Source: Glaciozyma antarctica PI12 (taxonomy: Eukaryota > Basidiomycota > Microbotryomycetes > Kriegeriales > Camptobasidiaceae). From it: a stretch of DNA of 64,000 nucleotides. Made by a program: the position numbers and the translations under genes. Shown here piece after piece: positions 11,604-23,100 of the stretch (positions are counted from its first letter, which is position 1; the number at the start of each line of letters is the position of its first letter). The stretch lies in NCBI GenBank assembly GCA_002917775.1, contig KZ627162.1, forward strand, positions 276,357 through 340,356. Direction: 5' to 3'. Under the pieces are notes generated by a model. It was not told the DNA's origin. It worked only from the letters and a program-made list of their open reading frames with translations, and did no database searches.

Positions 11604-13117
11604 ATGGTCGCCGTATCGTTCCTGCTTGCCCTCTCCGCCCTCTCCGCCGCCTCTGCGAGGCCGTTCCCCACCACATACCCGGGCACCTCCTCAAGCGCCA
11701 AGGCCCTCTCGTCGCGTCGACCGATGCGACAAACTTTGGCAAGTGCTCCGTCCCGCAGATAACGGGAGCTGTTGGGTGAGTTTCGCTTCCAAGAAGAGGG
11801 GGGAAGAAAGGAGCTGAAACGTTCGCAGCCTTGATGGTCGCAAGGAATTCGCGTTTGAGCCCGTCGACAAGTCCAGCTTCAACCATGGCTCCGCGCAAAA
11901 CATCGTTCAGGCTGCTTCCTACAACATACCCCGCCGTCGCTGACCTTGGGCGCAGGCATCATCACTCAGTCCATCTGCGACACCCTCGTCAACAACTGCG
12001 GCGCTTCAACCGCTGCTCACGATCTTTGCGTCGCTACGGAGACCAAGATCGGCGCTGGAAAGAACGACGGCGCTCTCGCTGACACCTTCAATGCGGCATT
12101 TGGACTTGTGCGTTCACTGACTTCAAACGACCCAGGACTGAGCTGGCTTCGCAGACGACCAACTTCGCCTCGGCTGCTGGATCAGTCTCCGCTGGTGGAG
12201 CCGTTGTTGCTGCTCCCGTCGCAGGTAAGAGCGACGAAGTCGTTTCTTCAGCGACGCTGGTGAGATGCTGAGCTGGCTTCGCAGACGACCAACTTTGCTT
12301 CCGTCGTTGGATCCATCTCCGCTGGAGCTGGAAACATCGCCGTCGCAGGTACTCTCGTTCAGCCCTCTTCCTCAAGTCACTCGCTAATCGAGATCTGACC
12401 AGTACCTACTTCCGCTGCCGTCGCTGCAGCGGTCACTACTGCTGCCGCCGTTGCTGCTTCCTCGACCGCTGCAGCTGTTGCCGGCGCAGGTAAGGTCTTG
12501 AAACTTTTCTCCGGAGCGACCTGACATCTGAGTCCGTTTTTCCAGTGACTGTCACCGTGACAGCTCCGTGCGGTGCTGCCGTCGCGACTGCTGCCGCTCC
12601 CGAGGCTACCAAGGTCGCCGTGGCGCCTGGCTCCGTCAACCTCGGCTCCTGCTCTGACCCTACGATTGTCTTCAAAAACGTGCGTACCTCGCTTGAGCCG
12701 CAGGGAGGTTGGACTGATGCTGCTCAATCACAGGGACTCGATGGACGCAAGGAGCCTTCCTTCATCGCAGCGAACAAACGTGACTTCAATCAAGGTTCCG
12801 CCCTCAACATTGCTGTTATTACGTCCGTATCAATCCCTCCTCGCCTCGCTCCTCGCTGACCTGCTCCTCCTTGACTCTCCAGCAACTTCAACCAGAAGCG
12901 TCTTCAATCGCCCTGCAACGCTGGTGCCGACGCTGTCGCGCTGCTGTCGCAGGAGCCGCTGCTGCTCAGGCCGCTTTAGGCAAGACTAGAGCTGCTGCCG
13001 ATGCCTGGGTTCGTCCTTCTCTCGACTCTTTGTTGCGAGATCGAACTGACCTGGCGTGAGCAGAACGCCGCGTTCGGCATCACCACCAACTTTGCTGCTG
13101 GAGCCACGAGGGCGTGA
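11604..13117 (+). CDS. Secreted Ala-rich protein with two homologous halves and an alternative exon pair
   Basis: Signal peptide MVAVSFLLALSALSAASA, then a Lys-Arg (Kex2-type) site in HLLKRQGPLVAST. Half one reads NFGKCSVPQITGAVG, LDGRKEFAFEPVDKSSFNHG, SAQNIGIITQSICDTLVNNC and FNAAFGLTTNF. Half two repeats it as NLGSCSDPTIVFKN, GLDGRKEPSFIAANKRDFNQ, GSALNIAVITNF and WNAAFGITTNFAAGATRA, with introns in matching places. An Ala/Thr/Val-rich linker joins them. The pattern fits an uncharacterised basidiomycete secreted family with a 'GxDGRxExSFxPxDxxxFNHGSAxNI' core. Two consecutive exons, 12155-12224 and 12285-12348, are duplicates and cannot both be used in frame. The frame slips near 11665 (a CCCC run, before the KR site) and near 12950, so the gene is either affected by sequence errors or decaying. 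Confidence 0.65.
12138..12348 (+). repeat. Tandem duplicated exon with its acceptor site
   Basis: The string CTGAGCTGGCTTCGCAG followed by ACGACCAACTT occurs at 12138 and again at 12268. It covers branch region, 3' splice site and exon start. Exon A is 12155-12224 (70 nt) and exon B 12285-12348 (64 nt). Both begin in phase 0 with TTNFAS and end GTCGCAG in phase 1, so each alone joins the next exon (VPTSAAVAAAV) in frame, whereas A plus B does not. Confidence 0.85.
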
Positions 13118-13654
13118 GACCGTTTGGGCACGTTTTCACCACCCTCAGAGCTACTCGCAGCCGGCTTTGCAATCTAGGAGGCTCAAGTGATTTGAAGCCA
13201 GCGAGCAAAGAGAGGCGAGTCAGACAAACTTCAGAAACAGTCTGCACGGATAACAACAAGCAGGAGACGTCAGAAGTGCCTTATAAGCGGGACGTTCGAG
13301 GGAGTTGAGACCACGAGAAGCTTGAGAGTTTTCGGGAGGAACGAGGGAGGAGGTCTTTCCGGAGTCCGAAGTCGATCCCAGGCAGCTCCCCCGCCGATCC
13401 CTCCGTGACCGTCGTCCTCGACAGCTGCTTTAAAGACTCTCTTTCAATGCTCTACGCTTTATCTTGTGATGGACGCAGTGACGAGCTGAACGCTCAGGTC
13501 GTCGCTGCGACGACGCAATCCTTGAGAAGCGACGACCTCTCCTGCTCTCCCACCTCTCGGGCACCTGTACCTCGATACGGAACGAATGCACAGACAACAG
13601 ATTATATTCACTAATGCTAAGACGCTACAGCAAGCTCCACCTCACGCCAAATCC
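13118..13654. other. Convergent intergenic region
   Basis: Lies between the stop codons of the Ala-rich gene and regulator 2. It is less GC-rich in places (ACAACAGATTATATTCACTA near 13597). No exon-like structure is found on either strand. Confidence 0.5.
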
Positions 13655-16558
13655 CTAAAACCCCATCTCCGCGTACCCGCCTCCCTCGGCCCCCTCAACA
13701 GGCATCCTCAAGCTCCTCTCCAACGCCTCCCAATCCACCTGCCCGGGCGTCTCAGTCTCCATTGTCTCGAAAAACACCTCGTCGCCAAAGAACGCCGGCG
13801 CCGAAAGGTCGCTCAAAACGCTCGCGAGCGCTTCGCCCGCTTCGTGGTGCGCAGCGCGCGGCGGCGAGAAGGAATGGCCGTGAGGGTTCGAGGTTGAGGG
13901 TGGGAAAGCGTCGGAGGGAGGAGCGGGGATGGGGGCGACGAAGCCTGGGAAGGCGTCGGGGTTGAAGACGGCGTCTCCGGTGGGGTTGTGCTCGGGAGGG
14001 AAGACGGTGAAAGGGTCGACGGGGAGTTTCTGACCCATCGTTCCGGCGGCGAAGATGGTCCTGAGCATGCGCGCGTGCTTCTTTGCTGGGTGGGTGGGAG
14101 TGGGCGCGATGGCGTCGAGGAAGGAGGCGCCGAGTTCGAGGAGGACGCCGAGCTTAGCACCGTGGACGAGGCGTTGGGGCCGGTCGAACGTGAGCCCGAG
14201 AGCGTACTCTTCCGTGAGGGCTTGGAATTCGCAGCGGAAGAGGCCCTGCAGGTGTGGAGCTTAGTTCGGGCGTCAGTCGAGTCGAGAACGAAAGGCGAAC
14301 CGTGTTGATGAGCTTGGTGATAAGGATGAGCGTAAAGATGTAAAGCTGCGACCGAACCGCGTCAGCCCTCGACTCACAAACGAAGCGATTCGAAAGAAAC
14401 TCACGATGCACGTAACCGGATCGACCGCAAAGCGGTGACTCTCCACGACCTCCAGATCAAGCGTGAGACTCCCCCTCGGCCCTCCACTCATCCTAGGCCA
14501 GTTGACCTCGCGTTCCCCGTCCCTCCCCGTGCGACTCTCCATCGAAAGCGCGAAAATGAGCCTCTCGGCCGAATCGACCACCGTCTGGAGGAACGCCCAA
14601 TCCTCCGTCGTCAACTCTGGCCTCCCATCCTCTCCTCGCTCCAGCAATTCCCTGCGGTCCGCCTGCCAGCGCGTGTATACCCTGCTCTCGCTCCATCAGC
14701 TCTTCCGTCCTCCAAATCAGCAGTAGAATGAACGCACGACGAGTTGATGACGATTCGAATGAAGTTGGCGAAAGTCCCAGCGACAGTCCACGCAAGCCCA
14801 TCCCCTCTCCTCCCCGCCTCCCTCAACGGCTCCCTCCAATACGCCTCCCACTCGTCCAACTCCCTATTGAGCTTCCTCAACTCCGCCGGCGGCACCCTCC
14901 TCGCTCCCGCAAACCCGCTCTGCGAGATGGCCGCTTTCGCAGTCCCGTACAACTCGACCATCGCGGCGAGTCGAACGTCGTAAGGCTGGAGATTGAGCGA
15001 GGCGAAGAGGCGCGTCGTGCGGAGGGTCGAAGCGATGTCGAGGCCCCCTAGTCGGCCAGTGGTGAGAGCACCATGGGCGTCAACGATGCAGATCCAGTAC
15101 CAGAGGCGGAGGTCGTTGATGAGTTCGGGAGGGGTGGGAGAGGAGGAGGAGAAAGATTTGGCGAAGGCGTTCGAGACGGAGGGGAGCGAGACGGAGAGGG
15201 CGGTGCGGAAGATGAGACCGCCTAGGACGGAGGAGGTCGTGCTGTTCAGTTTGGCGGCTTGTTCGGCGAGAGCGGTAGAGGTGATTCCGGTCGTGGAGAG
15301 GGAGGCGAATTGAACGGGTTTGTAGAGGAGGAGAAGGGCGAGAGAGCGTACGAGATCCGTCTGGTCGTCGTTTGAGTCAGTCAGGGACTCGACAGAAAGG
15401 CGACGGAAACGCACGTTGAGCTGGTACGGCTGAGGCGAAATGAGAATGGGTGCGACGAGTTCATTGACGAGCGAGGTGAGGGCTTGGTAAACGTGCATGT
15501 TGCGCTCCGAATTCCCAGTCAGGTAGTAGGCTGCCGAGATGACGTGAAAGTGAGATGACGTGGGGAGAACGTTCCCTCGTCGCAGCGGGATTGCTGTTCC
15601 TCGCGAGGCCGAAGTGCGGAACCCATGGCCCAATGCGTTCAAGGAACCTGCGTCCGTTCGTTAGCAGCCGTCATGGGAAATCCGAAGAGGACGTACATCT
15701 GGAAGCTCGCCTCGCACTCTTCAACGCTCAAGATTCCTTGCAAGATCGCATCAGGCCCCGCCGTCCCGGTGAACATCCTCCCAGCGCTCCTCCCTTGCTG
15801 CCCCCAATCATGACTCCTCGAAGGCTCGCCCGTGCTCGCCTCGATCTTGTCAATCAGGTCGAGCGTCTCGTTGACTGTCCTAAGCGGGTTCGTCGCGGCC
15901 GGAGCTGGAACATCGGCAGCGGGTTGCGAGTGCGACGAGTGATCTTCGGGCGAATGCGAGGTCGAGTGGTAGAGGGAGGGCGTGGAGGTGGTGTTGCTGA
16001 TGTTGGGAGAGAGGTGCGTCGAGGCGAGAGTGGTTTCGATAGAGTGCAGGCGGTCGGCAATCTCACGAAGTCTGCGAGGATGCGGTTCAGTTCGGTGCGA
16101 CCAAGCTGGGACTGCGAGACGGACCGGTCACCGATGGCAGAGTCGTGTACGGGAGGAGGATAGACGGCTGGGCGAAGAGCAGTTTTGGGTGCTGGTCCGG
16201 TGGTGGTGTACTCGCACTCGAGGCCGTACAGCTCGCAACGGCGACAAGGGATACGAGACGGTCCATCACAGCGCTGTACGCAGGCGAAAGAGTCAGCTCC
16301 ACCCTTGTTCCTGGCCCCAGCAGCAGCTCCCCTTCAAGTGCGTCCTCCCCAAGGGCGTTGGCCTGACCAGCGAGCACTCGCCAACCTCCGCACGCCCAAA
16401 CGCCAGCTCACCTGCTTTGTCTGCTTGCACGCTGCACAAGCCTGCCTCGAACGAGCTGCCCTTGCCGCCTTGCCAGTTGGATCCATCGCTTCCGACGCTG
16501 TGCGGTCTTGAGCGGATGAAGCCGAGTCGACTGGGGGAGCGGAGGCGAAGGACAGCAA
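13655..16558 (-). CDS. Zn2Cys6 fungal transcription factor (regulator 2), paralogue of regulator 1
   Basis: Zinc cluster regulator on the minus strand. The start at 16558 gives MLSFASAPPVDSASS; residues of about 41-70 contain CAACKQTKQRC and CRRCELYGLEC, split after KQ by an intron at the same place as in regulator 1. The same dimerisation-like helix follows (LREIADRLHSIETTL), then GILSVEECEASFQ, DLRLWYWICIVDAHG, TTRLFASLNLQPYDVRLAAM and a C-terminal Pro/acidic tail ending EGGGYAEMGF, TAG 13657-13655. Using donor GTGCGT at about 14733 keeps frame into VYTRWQADRRELLE. The frame slips by one base near 15580 (CCCC run), between AATRERSP and SHFHVISAAYYLTG. It is divergent from the Mid2-like gene. 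Sequence alone does not reveal its targets. Confidence 0.85.
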
Positions 16559-17192
16559 CTCCGCTAGAGTGAGGCTCTGACCTGGAAGGCTGTTTGACTT
16601 GGCGTGAGGTGGCGTGAGGGCCTGAGAGAGAGCCTGCTCGCCGCCGAACTCCTCCAGGCTGATCCAGGCTGCTTTTTCGCCTCGACCTCCTTTTTGAAGG
16701 CGGGTTTTTGCAGAATTTGGGCCTAACTAGAAGATCCCAGGCCTATTTAAGCCAGGAACCTGTCGCTGCGCCTCGAAGCGGATCGCTCGATCTGCTCGCC
16801 CTAGCGAGGTCGATTCGCCTTCGACCTCGCTCGCCTCTCCCACTGCGAAGGTCCATCCTGCGCCTCCTTATATGCTAGTCTACGGCGTGCAATAAAGTAC
16901 TCGTATCGGCTGAGGAAGGAGGTCAAAGGACGCGGTACTCTCAGGCAGTCTAGCTGGACTTGGGCGCACGCGTTCCCCTCCTGCTCTTCTTCCTCCCCCT
17001 CCCTCAGCAACTCTCTTCGGCCAGCCCGACTCACCGCACTCCGGCTACGACTTAGTCAGACCCAACCACACTCTTTAAAGAACCGTCTCCTTTGCCCCCC
17101 CGCGCGCCCTCCTTTCTCTCCCCTCTAGCGCGCCTACCTCTTTTCCATCCATCAACTCCTCTCCTACTCCACCAGCAACGGGCACACACGAC
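16559..17192. promoter_or_regulatory. Divergent promoter of regulator 2 and the Mid2-like gene
   Basis: A 634 bp spacer with AT-richer elements such as CCTATTTAAGCC at about 16741 and CTTATATGCTAG near 16866, both TATA-like. Their use is not proven. A long pyrimidine tract (about 17090-17180) precedes the plus-strand start. Confidence 0.5.
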
Positions 17193-19195
17193 ATGACGCA
17201 CGGCTTCAACCACGCCGAGCACGGCTTCGAGCGACACAGGCGTCAGGGAATCATTGACGCGGTGGGCGATTTGTTGACGGGGACTACTGGACGCGGAGTC
17301 GCGGGGCAAACGACGGTGGCAGTGACGAGTGCGGCGGCTACTACGTCGGCAGCGGTGGCTACGACTGCTGGTGAGTTAGACTCGATATGTATAGCTGGGG
17401 AGACGAGGAGAGACGGCTGCGAGGACGGGCTGCGCGCTAGGCGTTTGAGGATGCTCTTGGAGATCGAGAGGTGGACGAAGGGATGGATAAGCTGAGGCTT
17501 AGCTGTGGATACGGCCTTTGGAGTGGCATGGAAACAGGGCTTGGGAGGAACAATGGGTGCTTGAGGACAAGGCCGTCCTCTCTCGACCGTTGAGGCCTTG
17601 CAGGATGCCGTTGGACGCCGTCGTGCCCGCGTAGGGGCAATGCCGGTCTTCGCGCACTTATGGAGACTCTGAACAACTTCAGATGCATTCGGTAGACCAA
17701 GCAGGAAACGGAGGAAGGACGGAGACAGCTGGGGGAACTCAGGAGGTCAGCGCGACCAAGAGGGCAGAAGCTTTCCTCCTTTGCCAACAGATTTGCACGC
17801 TCCTGCAGAACGCAAAGCTAACTGTGTCTACCCACGCAGCGCCTGTTCCTACCACCGCGGCTACCACGACCGCTGCCGTGGCGTCTTCGACCCGAGCCGT
17901 TACGACCACCGCTGTACGTCGCCCTTCCCTGGTCTCTCCCGTGCGAGAACCCCGCTAAACCTTGCTTTGCAGGCTACCACTACTTCCGCTGCCGAGACCA
18001 CCACGTCTGCTACGACCAGCGACACCGAAACGTGCGTCTCGCCCAGTTCAGCGCGTCGGCTCGACTAACCAGCCTTCCTCCTCCCCACAGCTCGTCTCGC
18101 GCACGCACCACCACTGCCCTCGTCACCGCCGAGACTTCGACCGCCCTCGTCGTCGTCTCCGGCGGTACTCAAGCCTTCGGCACTGGCGCGACTGGCCTCT
18201 CCTCCCTCTCCGCAACCAGCACCTCGACCTCTCTCGCCAAGTCGGACGACTCCTCTTCAGGTCCCTCCACTGGTACCGTCGTCGGAATCGTCGCTGGAGC
18301 TCTCGTCGGCGTCATCATCCTCGCTACGATTATTGGCTACTTGTACCGCCAGAAGTGGGGGCGCCGCGACGAACCCGAGGACTCGCCTTTTGACCGCGAC
18401 GACTTCCGCCGCGAGTCGGTCCTCCTCGATGACGGAAACTACGACAACGGAGGACGCGGATCGCCCCAGATGAGCCAGTACAACAACGGTGGACTCGGAA
18501 GGTCCAACTCGTCGCTCCCCGGTCTCTCGAAGAACGGCTCCGGTCCTCGCCCTCCTACGACGCTCATGAACCACTACAACCACCAACAGATGATGCCGTC
18601 GTTCCAGCCCGGCCAGGTTGTCCCCACCTCGCAAGGCGGCTTCGCACAGCCTTCCTTCGGAGGAGGTTACGGCGGATCTCCTCCCCCGATGGAGCTCTAC
18701 GGCGGGTACCCGATGGCGCCAGGACAGCAACACCAACTCGATCGAGGCCTCTACCAACCCAACCCATACGCCGTTCCCTCCCTCTCCCACTCGCCCCCCC
18801 AGATCCGTCAGGCACCCCAGTACTACCCTCAGCAAGCGACCCTCGAACGAAACCCCAGTTTCGGCAGCGCCTACTCCTCCACCGAACTTCCCCTCCCTCC
18901 CCTCGCTCATTCAAACCCTTCCTCTCGCTCCTCGCACGGGGACGAACGGCCCCTCTCCCTCGTCAAAGAGGAATCCGAGCCTACGTACTCTCGTTCCGGA
19001 ACGCCTACGAACAATAACGTCCAGCAATCGTACTTCTCGCATAGGCATAACGAGAGCGCGAGCTCTCAGCGCGTGAGGCCCGTGTCGGACCAGACGAGTA
19101 CGCCGAGTTATGAGACGGGGTATGCGAGGGGAGAGGGGAACTTGTTTGGGAGGCCGAGGACGCCTGTGGAGGGGGTGGATGTGGAGGAGGAGTAG
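17193..19195 (+). CDS. Mid2-like single-pass cell-surface protein
   Basis: Probable plasma-membrane protein with a Ser/Thr/Ala-rich, likely O-mannosylated outer part. Exons are about 17193-17370, 17840-17913, 17973-18031 and 18091-19195. The N-terminus is MTHGFNHAEHGFERHRRQG, then repeats of TTTSA type, then one membrane span TVVGIVAGALVGVIILATII followed by YRQKWGRRDEPEDSPFDRDD, a juxtamembrane motif common in basidiomycete Mid2-like proteins. The cytosolic tail of about 250 residues is disordered, with Gln/Tyr/Pro-rich and Ser-rich stretches, ending VDVEEE. No classical signal peptide is seen, so it may insert as a reverse signal anchor, or an upstream exon is missing. The first intron (about 470 bp) is long. 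A role in wall sensing is inference from the family. Confidence 0.65.
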
Positions 19196-19802
19196 CAGAG
19201 GAGGCTCGCAGAGGACGCTGAGCGTGAGGAATGGGGGGTTGGACGCGGATGAGGATCCGTATGGAGGGTACGCCTAGGACGTACGTACGATTCGTTCGAC
19301 CGTCGAGATTGGCGCTGATAAGCTTTCGCCAGGCGTTGAGAAGGGTTCTCGGTTCTAAGGCGCTCTCGCGTCCCCACACTCGTTATTTTGTCGTTTCTCC
19401 CCCTCCTATCTCATTTTGCTCGTTCGCTTTCTTATACAGTCGAGCTGCGCTCGTTCCCCTTTGCCACCTACCCCCCACTCTTGATGCCGAACGAGGTAGA
19501 TACTCCAACTTCGTGTGCGTCGTCGATACCCTGTGGATAGCTTGGAATCCTCGTGGACACTCTTGATTGCGCGAGTCCGGTGGAGAGGGATTTGTGACTG
19601 CGCTGGGAGAGCTGGGAGAGCTGGCGGTGCGGAGGAGCAGGGGAAAGCGAGAATTGGGAGACGAGAGCGGAGGAGCGAGCTGCGAGAGGCGTGACGAGAA
19701 CCGTCGCACGCAGTAGATACGAGCAGGGAGGACCGATCTTGAGACCAGTCAGGAGCAGCTTTGGCGGCGCGAGTGCTCCTTCGCAAGCCCTGAGATCGCT
19801 CG

Positions 19803-20913
19803 TTACATCTTGGTCATGCGCGATCCTCCATCCAAGCGAATCACTGCGTACGAACGTCAGCTCCCATTCCCTCAACTGCGAGTAGTCCAGCGTACCCGAT
19901 CCATTCAGCATCTGCGCAAACCCACCCGTCAGCTCGCTCCGTATTCGCACAAGCTCGCTGCGAACGTACCTGGTTCTCAATCACCGCCACTGCGAGGTGA
20001 GCAAACTCGTGGGATTCCCCAAAGCGCGCAGGGAAGAGGGTGCAGGCGAGCAGACCGTCGCGGACTCTGAGCTCGAGGATCAGCTGCGTCCTTGCGAGAG
20101 GGGAGAGACGTACTTGGGCGAAGTGTTGGCGCCCATCGCGGTGGAGAATAGCGAAGGAGCAATCGCGACGACTCGAATACCTGCGAGGACAAAAATGAGC
20201 TCCCTCGCTCCGGGAGCGAACCTCGCTCGACTCACCGTAGCGCGCCAAATCCCGCGCCATGGGGAGGACGAGTCCCACGACTCCCGCCTTGCTAGCAGCA
20301 TACGCCGCCTGTCCCATCTGCCCCTCCTCATAGCTCACACTACTAACGAGGATAATCACACCGCGATCCTCCTCGACCGGCTCGGAGCGCGTAACCTTGG
20401 GCGTCGACCGTACGATTCGGCTCGCCACCAGACGCGCGACGTTGAATGAGCCGGTAAGGTTGATGTCGATCGTCTCGCGGAAGACGTCAAGGCTGAAGGG
20501 CGCTCCATCCGGTCCCACCGTCTGCGTTCATCAGCTCTCGCTCTCCCACCTCGAGGAGAGAGAGGACGCACCTTTCCCGCCATCCCGATCCCTCCACAAT
20601 GCACCACCCCACCCACCGCCTTCGTCCCCCACTTCCCATCCACCACCCTGATCGCCTCAACAACATCCTCCTCACTCCTCACATCGCACCTAACGAACGT
20701 CGTCCTCTCCGCCCCCAACTCCTTCTCCAGCGCTTCCCCCGCTTCGGTAGACATGTCGAGGATCGCTACGAACGCCCCGAGAGAGACGAGGTGGTGCACG
20801 GTGGCTAGGCCGAGGCCTGAGGCGCCGCCGGTTACGTAGAAGACGTTCCCTGGGATCCTGGGGGAGCGGGGTAAGCTGGGGAGGTGAGAGCGCGGAGAGG
20901 GCGCGTACTTCAT
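19803..20913 (-). CDS. Short-chain dehydrogenase, HSD17B10 (3-hydroxyacyl-CoA dehydrogenase type 2)-like
   Basis: NAD-dependent dehydrogenase of the SDR superfamily, closest in motif order to mitochondrial HSD10 enzymes acting on short branched 3-hydroxyacyl-CoAs. Visible are the cofactor site VTGGASGLGLAT, LDMS at the end of beta-2, DVRSEEDV, the catalytic set with INLTGSFNVARLV, ILVSSVSYEEGQMGQAAYAA and SKAG (Ser, YxxxK), then VVAIAPSLFSTAMG, CTLFPARFGESHEFAHL and the tail MLNGSVIRLDGGSRMTKM. That tail is produced by an intron at about 19820-19876. Exons are 20572-20913, 20236-20521 and three more; stop TAA 19805-19803. The N-terminus is Ser/Arg/Pro-rich without acids, compatible with a mitochondrial presequence. 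The neighbouring gene is a mitochondrial carrier. Confidence 0.85.
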
Positions 20914-21204
20914 TTGTTGGGTAAGCTGTAGGTGGGGGAGGTGCTGGTAGCTGTGGAGAGACGGCGGGATCGTTCGAGGAGGAGGTGGAGGAGGTCAAGC
21001 AGCGCTCCTCTCGAAGCCGGTGCCGAAGTGAACAGCCGGGGTGTGCGCCGTTTGCTTCGTCACTTTCGCTGGACTTTGAAAGCAATTCGATGAGGGTGTA
21101 GCATGGTATTGACAGATAGTGTGAAGGGGGGTATAGTGCGAGTGTGTGTGGGTTCCAAGGATGAAGGATGAGATTGCGGAGCCCCGGCTCTCCCAGCGAG
21201 GAGC

Positions 21205-22596
21205 TCATCTGAGTGCAGAAACGACAGCTTCGAAGACGAAAAAGCACACCTGTTATCCAGACCCATCAGCTCGCTCCCATACGAGCAAGTGAGCGAAAAG
21301 GACGAACCATGTTAACGGGAATCGCTCGCAGTAACGTTGGTCCCAGTCCAGCGGTAAACACCTTGGCGCCTTCTGCGCGGTACGAATTGACGATAGTCGA
21401 CCAGGTCGTTCGGAAAGGATGAGCGACCCGAACGCCCTTCTCGTCCGGCGGAAGCCATGGCTCAGTCGACTGAATGCGCGTCTTGACGACGTCCGCCGCG
21501 AATCTGCTCCTCATCAGCTCCTCTCCCTTCCCAGAAAATAAAGGAACGCACGTGCTTCCCCATCCAACAATCCCCGCCGCTCCACCAGCGACCAACAACC
21601 TTCCCCACCCAACCTCCCTTGTTTCCGCCTCAACCTCCTCCGCCAGATCCGCCTTCCAGCTCCTCTCCTTGGTCCCACTCCTACAAATAGCTTCGTACGT
21701 AAGGAAGTACGGGCCATAAGCCACATCCCGCAAGATGGTCGCTGTAAGACCGCGGTAAAGGGAGGGGACGGAGTTGGTGCGGATGAGGTGGAAGAGGGAG
21801 GGTTGGGGAGCTGTCGCGGGGGCGCACTGCTGGAGGACTTTTAGACGCTCAATGGGGGTGGTGATAAAGCTGTGGAGAGGGGTTGGCTGAGTGAGAGAGG
21901 GGGGAGGGAGGGACGCACGAGGTGAAGATTCCACTGGCGGTTCCGGCGATGAGGATTTGGGTGAGGGTCGGAGAGGCGCTGGGAGAAGGTAGCTGTAACC
22001 GCATCGCCATCCCGTAGAAGCCAAACACGGAGCTGTTGACAGCAGCGACTCCCAGCTGCTCGAGAGGTCAGCTCCGTCCTCCCACCTCCCGCTCGGAACA
22101 GAGCAAGACCGCCTGCACACGCACCATCGGAGACATCTGCACAACATCATCAGCTCCCTCCTCGACACCGAAAAGGAGAGACGCACCACGCCCTTATACA
22201 ACCCCGCGACCTGCGCACCTCATCAGCTCCTCCCCCCCTCTCCCAAGCTCAGGAACGCACCTTCTCGGCCTGCACGATACTCCTAAACGCATGCATCGCG
22301 TTCCTATACCCCCCATCTTTCGTTTGGCACTGCAACCGGACCTTGACTGCGCTCGCGTGGGTCAGCTCTCCTCCTCCCACACTCCTCCTCCTCCCGCATC
22401 CTCGCGTACGCGCGAAGACATGAACGTACTAGTATCAAACGGGTGTCCACAGAGCAACGAAGCAACGCCTGTCACCCCCCATCAGCAGCGCGTCGCAAAA
22501 AAAAAGTACGAAGAGAGAGGACGAACCGGCGACGGTGCCAGCGAAGAAATCGAGAGCGGGAGCTATAGGTCTCGATGGCTTAGGTTCTGGGTCCAT
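21205..22596 (-). CDS. Mitochondrial carrier (SLC25) family transporter, carnitine/basic amino acid-like
   Basis: Inner-membrane solute carrier. All three repeat signatures are present: PFDTIKVRLQ, PIERLKVLQQ and FAADVVKTRIQ. Other family pieces are ALDFFAGTVAGVASLLCGH, LYKGVMSPMLGVAAVNSS, FGFYGMAMRLQL, SLYRGLTATILRDVAYGPYF and FTAGLGPTLLRAIPVNMVCF. It ends VFEAVVSALR, TGA 21207-21205. Splicing is intricate: exon 22187-22210 is only 24 nt (VAGLYKGV) and exon 22125-22136 only 12 nt (MSPM), and both are needed for the conserved KGMSPMLG match. The start at 22596 gives MDPEPKPSRPIAPALDF. Substrate is not determined; the overall pattern resembles acylcarnitine and ornithine carriers. Confidence 0.87.
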
Positions 22597-23100
22597 CAGC
22601 GTTGGAGGAGGGAAGAAGAAGAAGAGCGAGGCCGTCAGGCGGGCGAAGGGCAGGGGGCGGGAAGCCGGAGTCGGCGTGGTGCGGTTGATGGGCGTGGAGC
22701 CCCGGAGAAAGGAAGGGGGAGCTGGGGAGGGGCGGGTTGTGGTTCTGGTGGAGGGATGGGGGGGAGGAAGGAGGAATGGTCGCGAGGACAAGTGCGTTTC
22801 TGCGCAAGATGCGAAGCTGCGAAGCTCCTTCAGCGCGACGCGACGGCGACGACGACGAGCAGGACAGGCCACTCCAGGTCAGGAAGCACCTTGGACAAAA
22901 AGCAAGAGGGACTTGATCCGCAGAAAGAAACCCGAAATCGCCGCATTGGATACCACCACATAAATCACCAGCGAGGCCCGCTCGCTCTCCCCTGCTCAAG
23001 TCCTCCGAACCACCTCCTCACCCCGAAACCACCGCCTAATACCCCTCCTGCCACCCCGAAGGATTCAGATCTTCCTCAGCTCCTCTCCCATCCGCCTGGC
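22597..23100. other. Intergenic, promoter of the carrier gene
   Basis: Purine-rich on the plus strand (GGAGGAGGGAAGAAGAAG type) near the carrier start, then mixed sequence. Long open frames on both strands reflect base composition. I see no supported gene. Confidence 0.45.
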
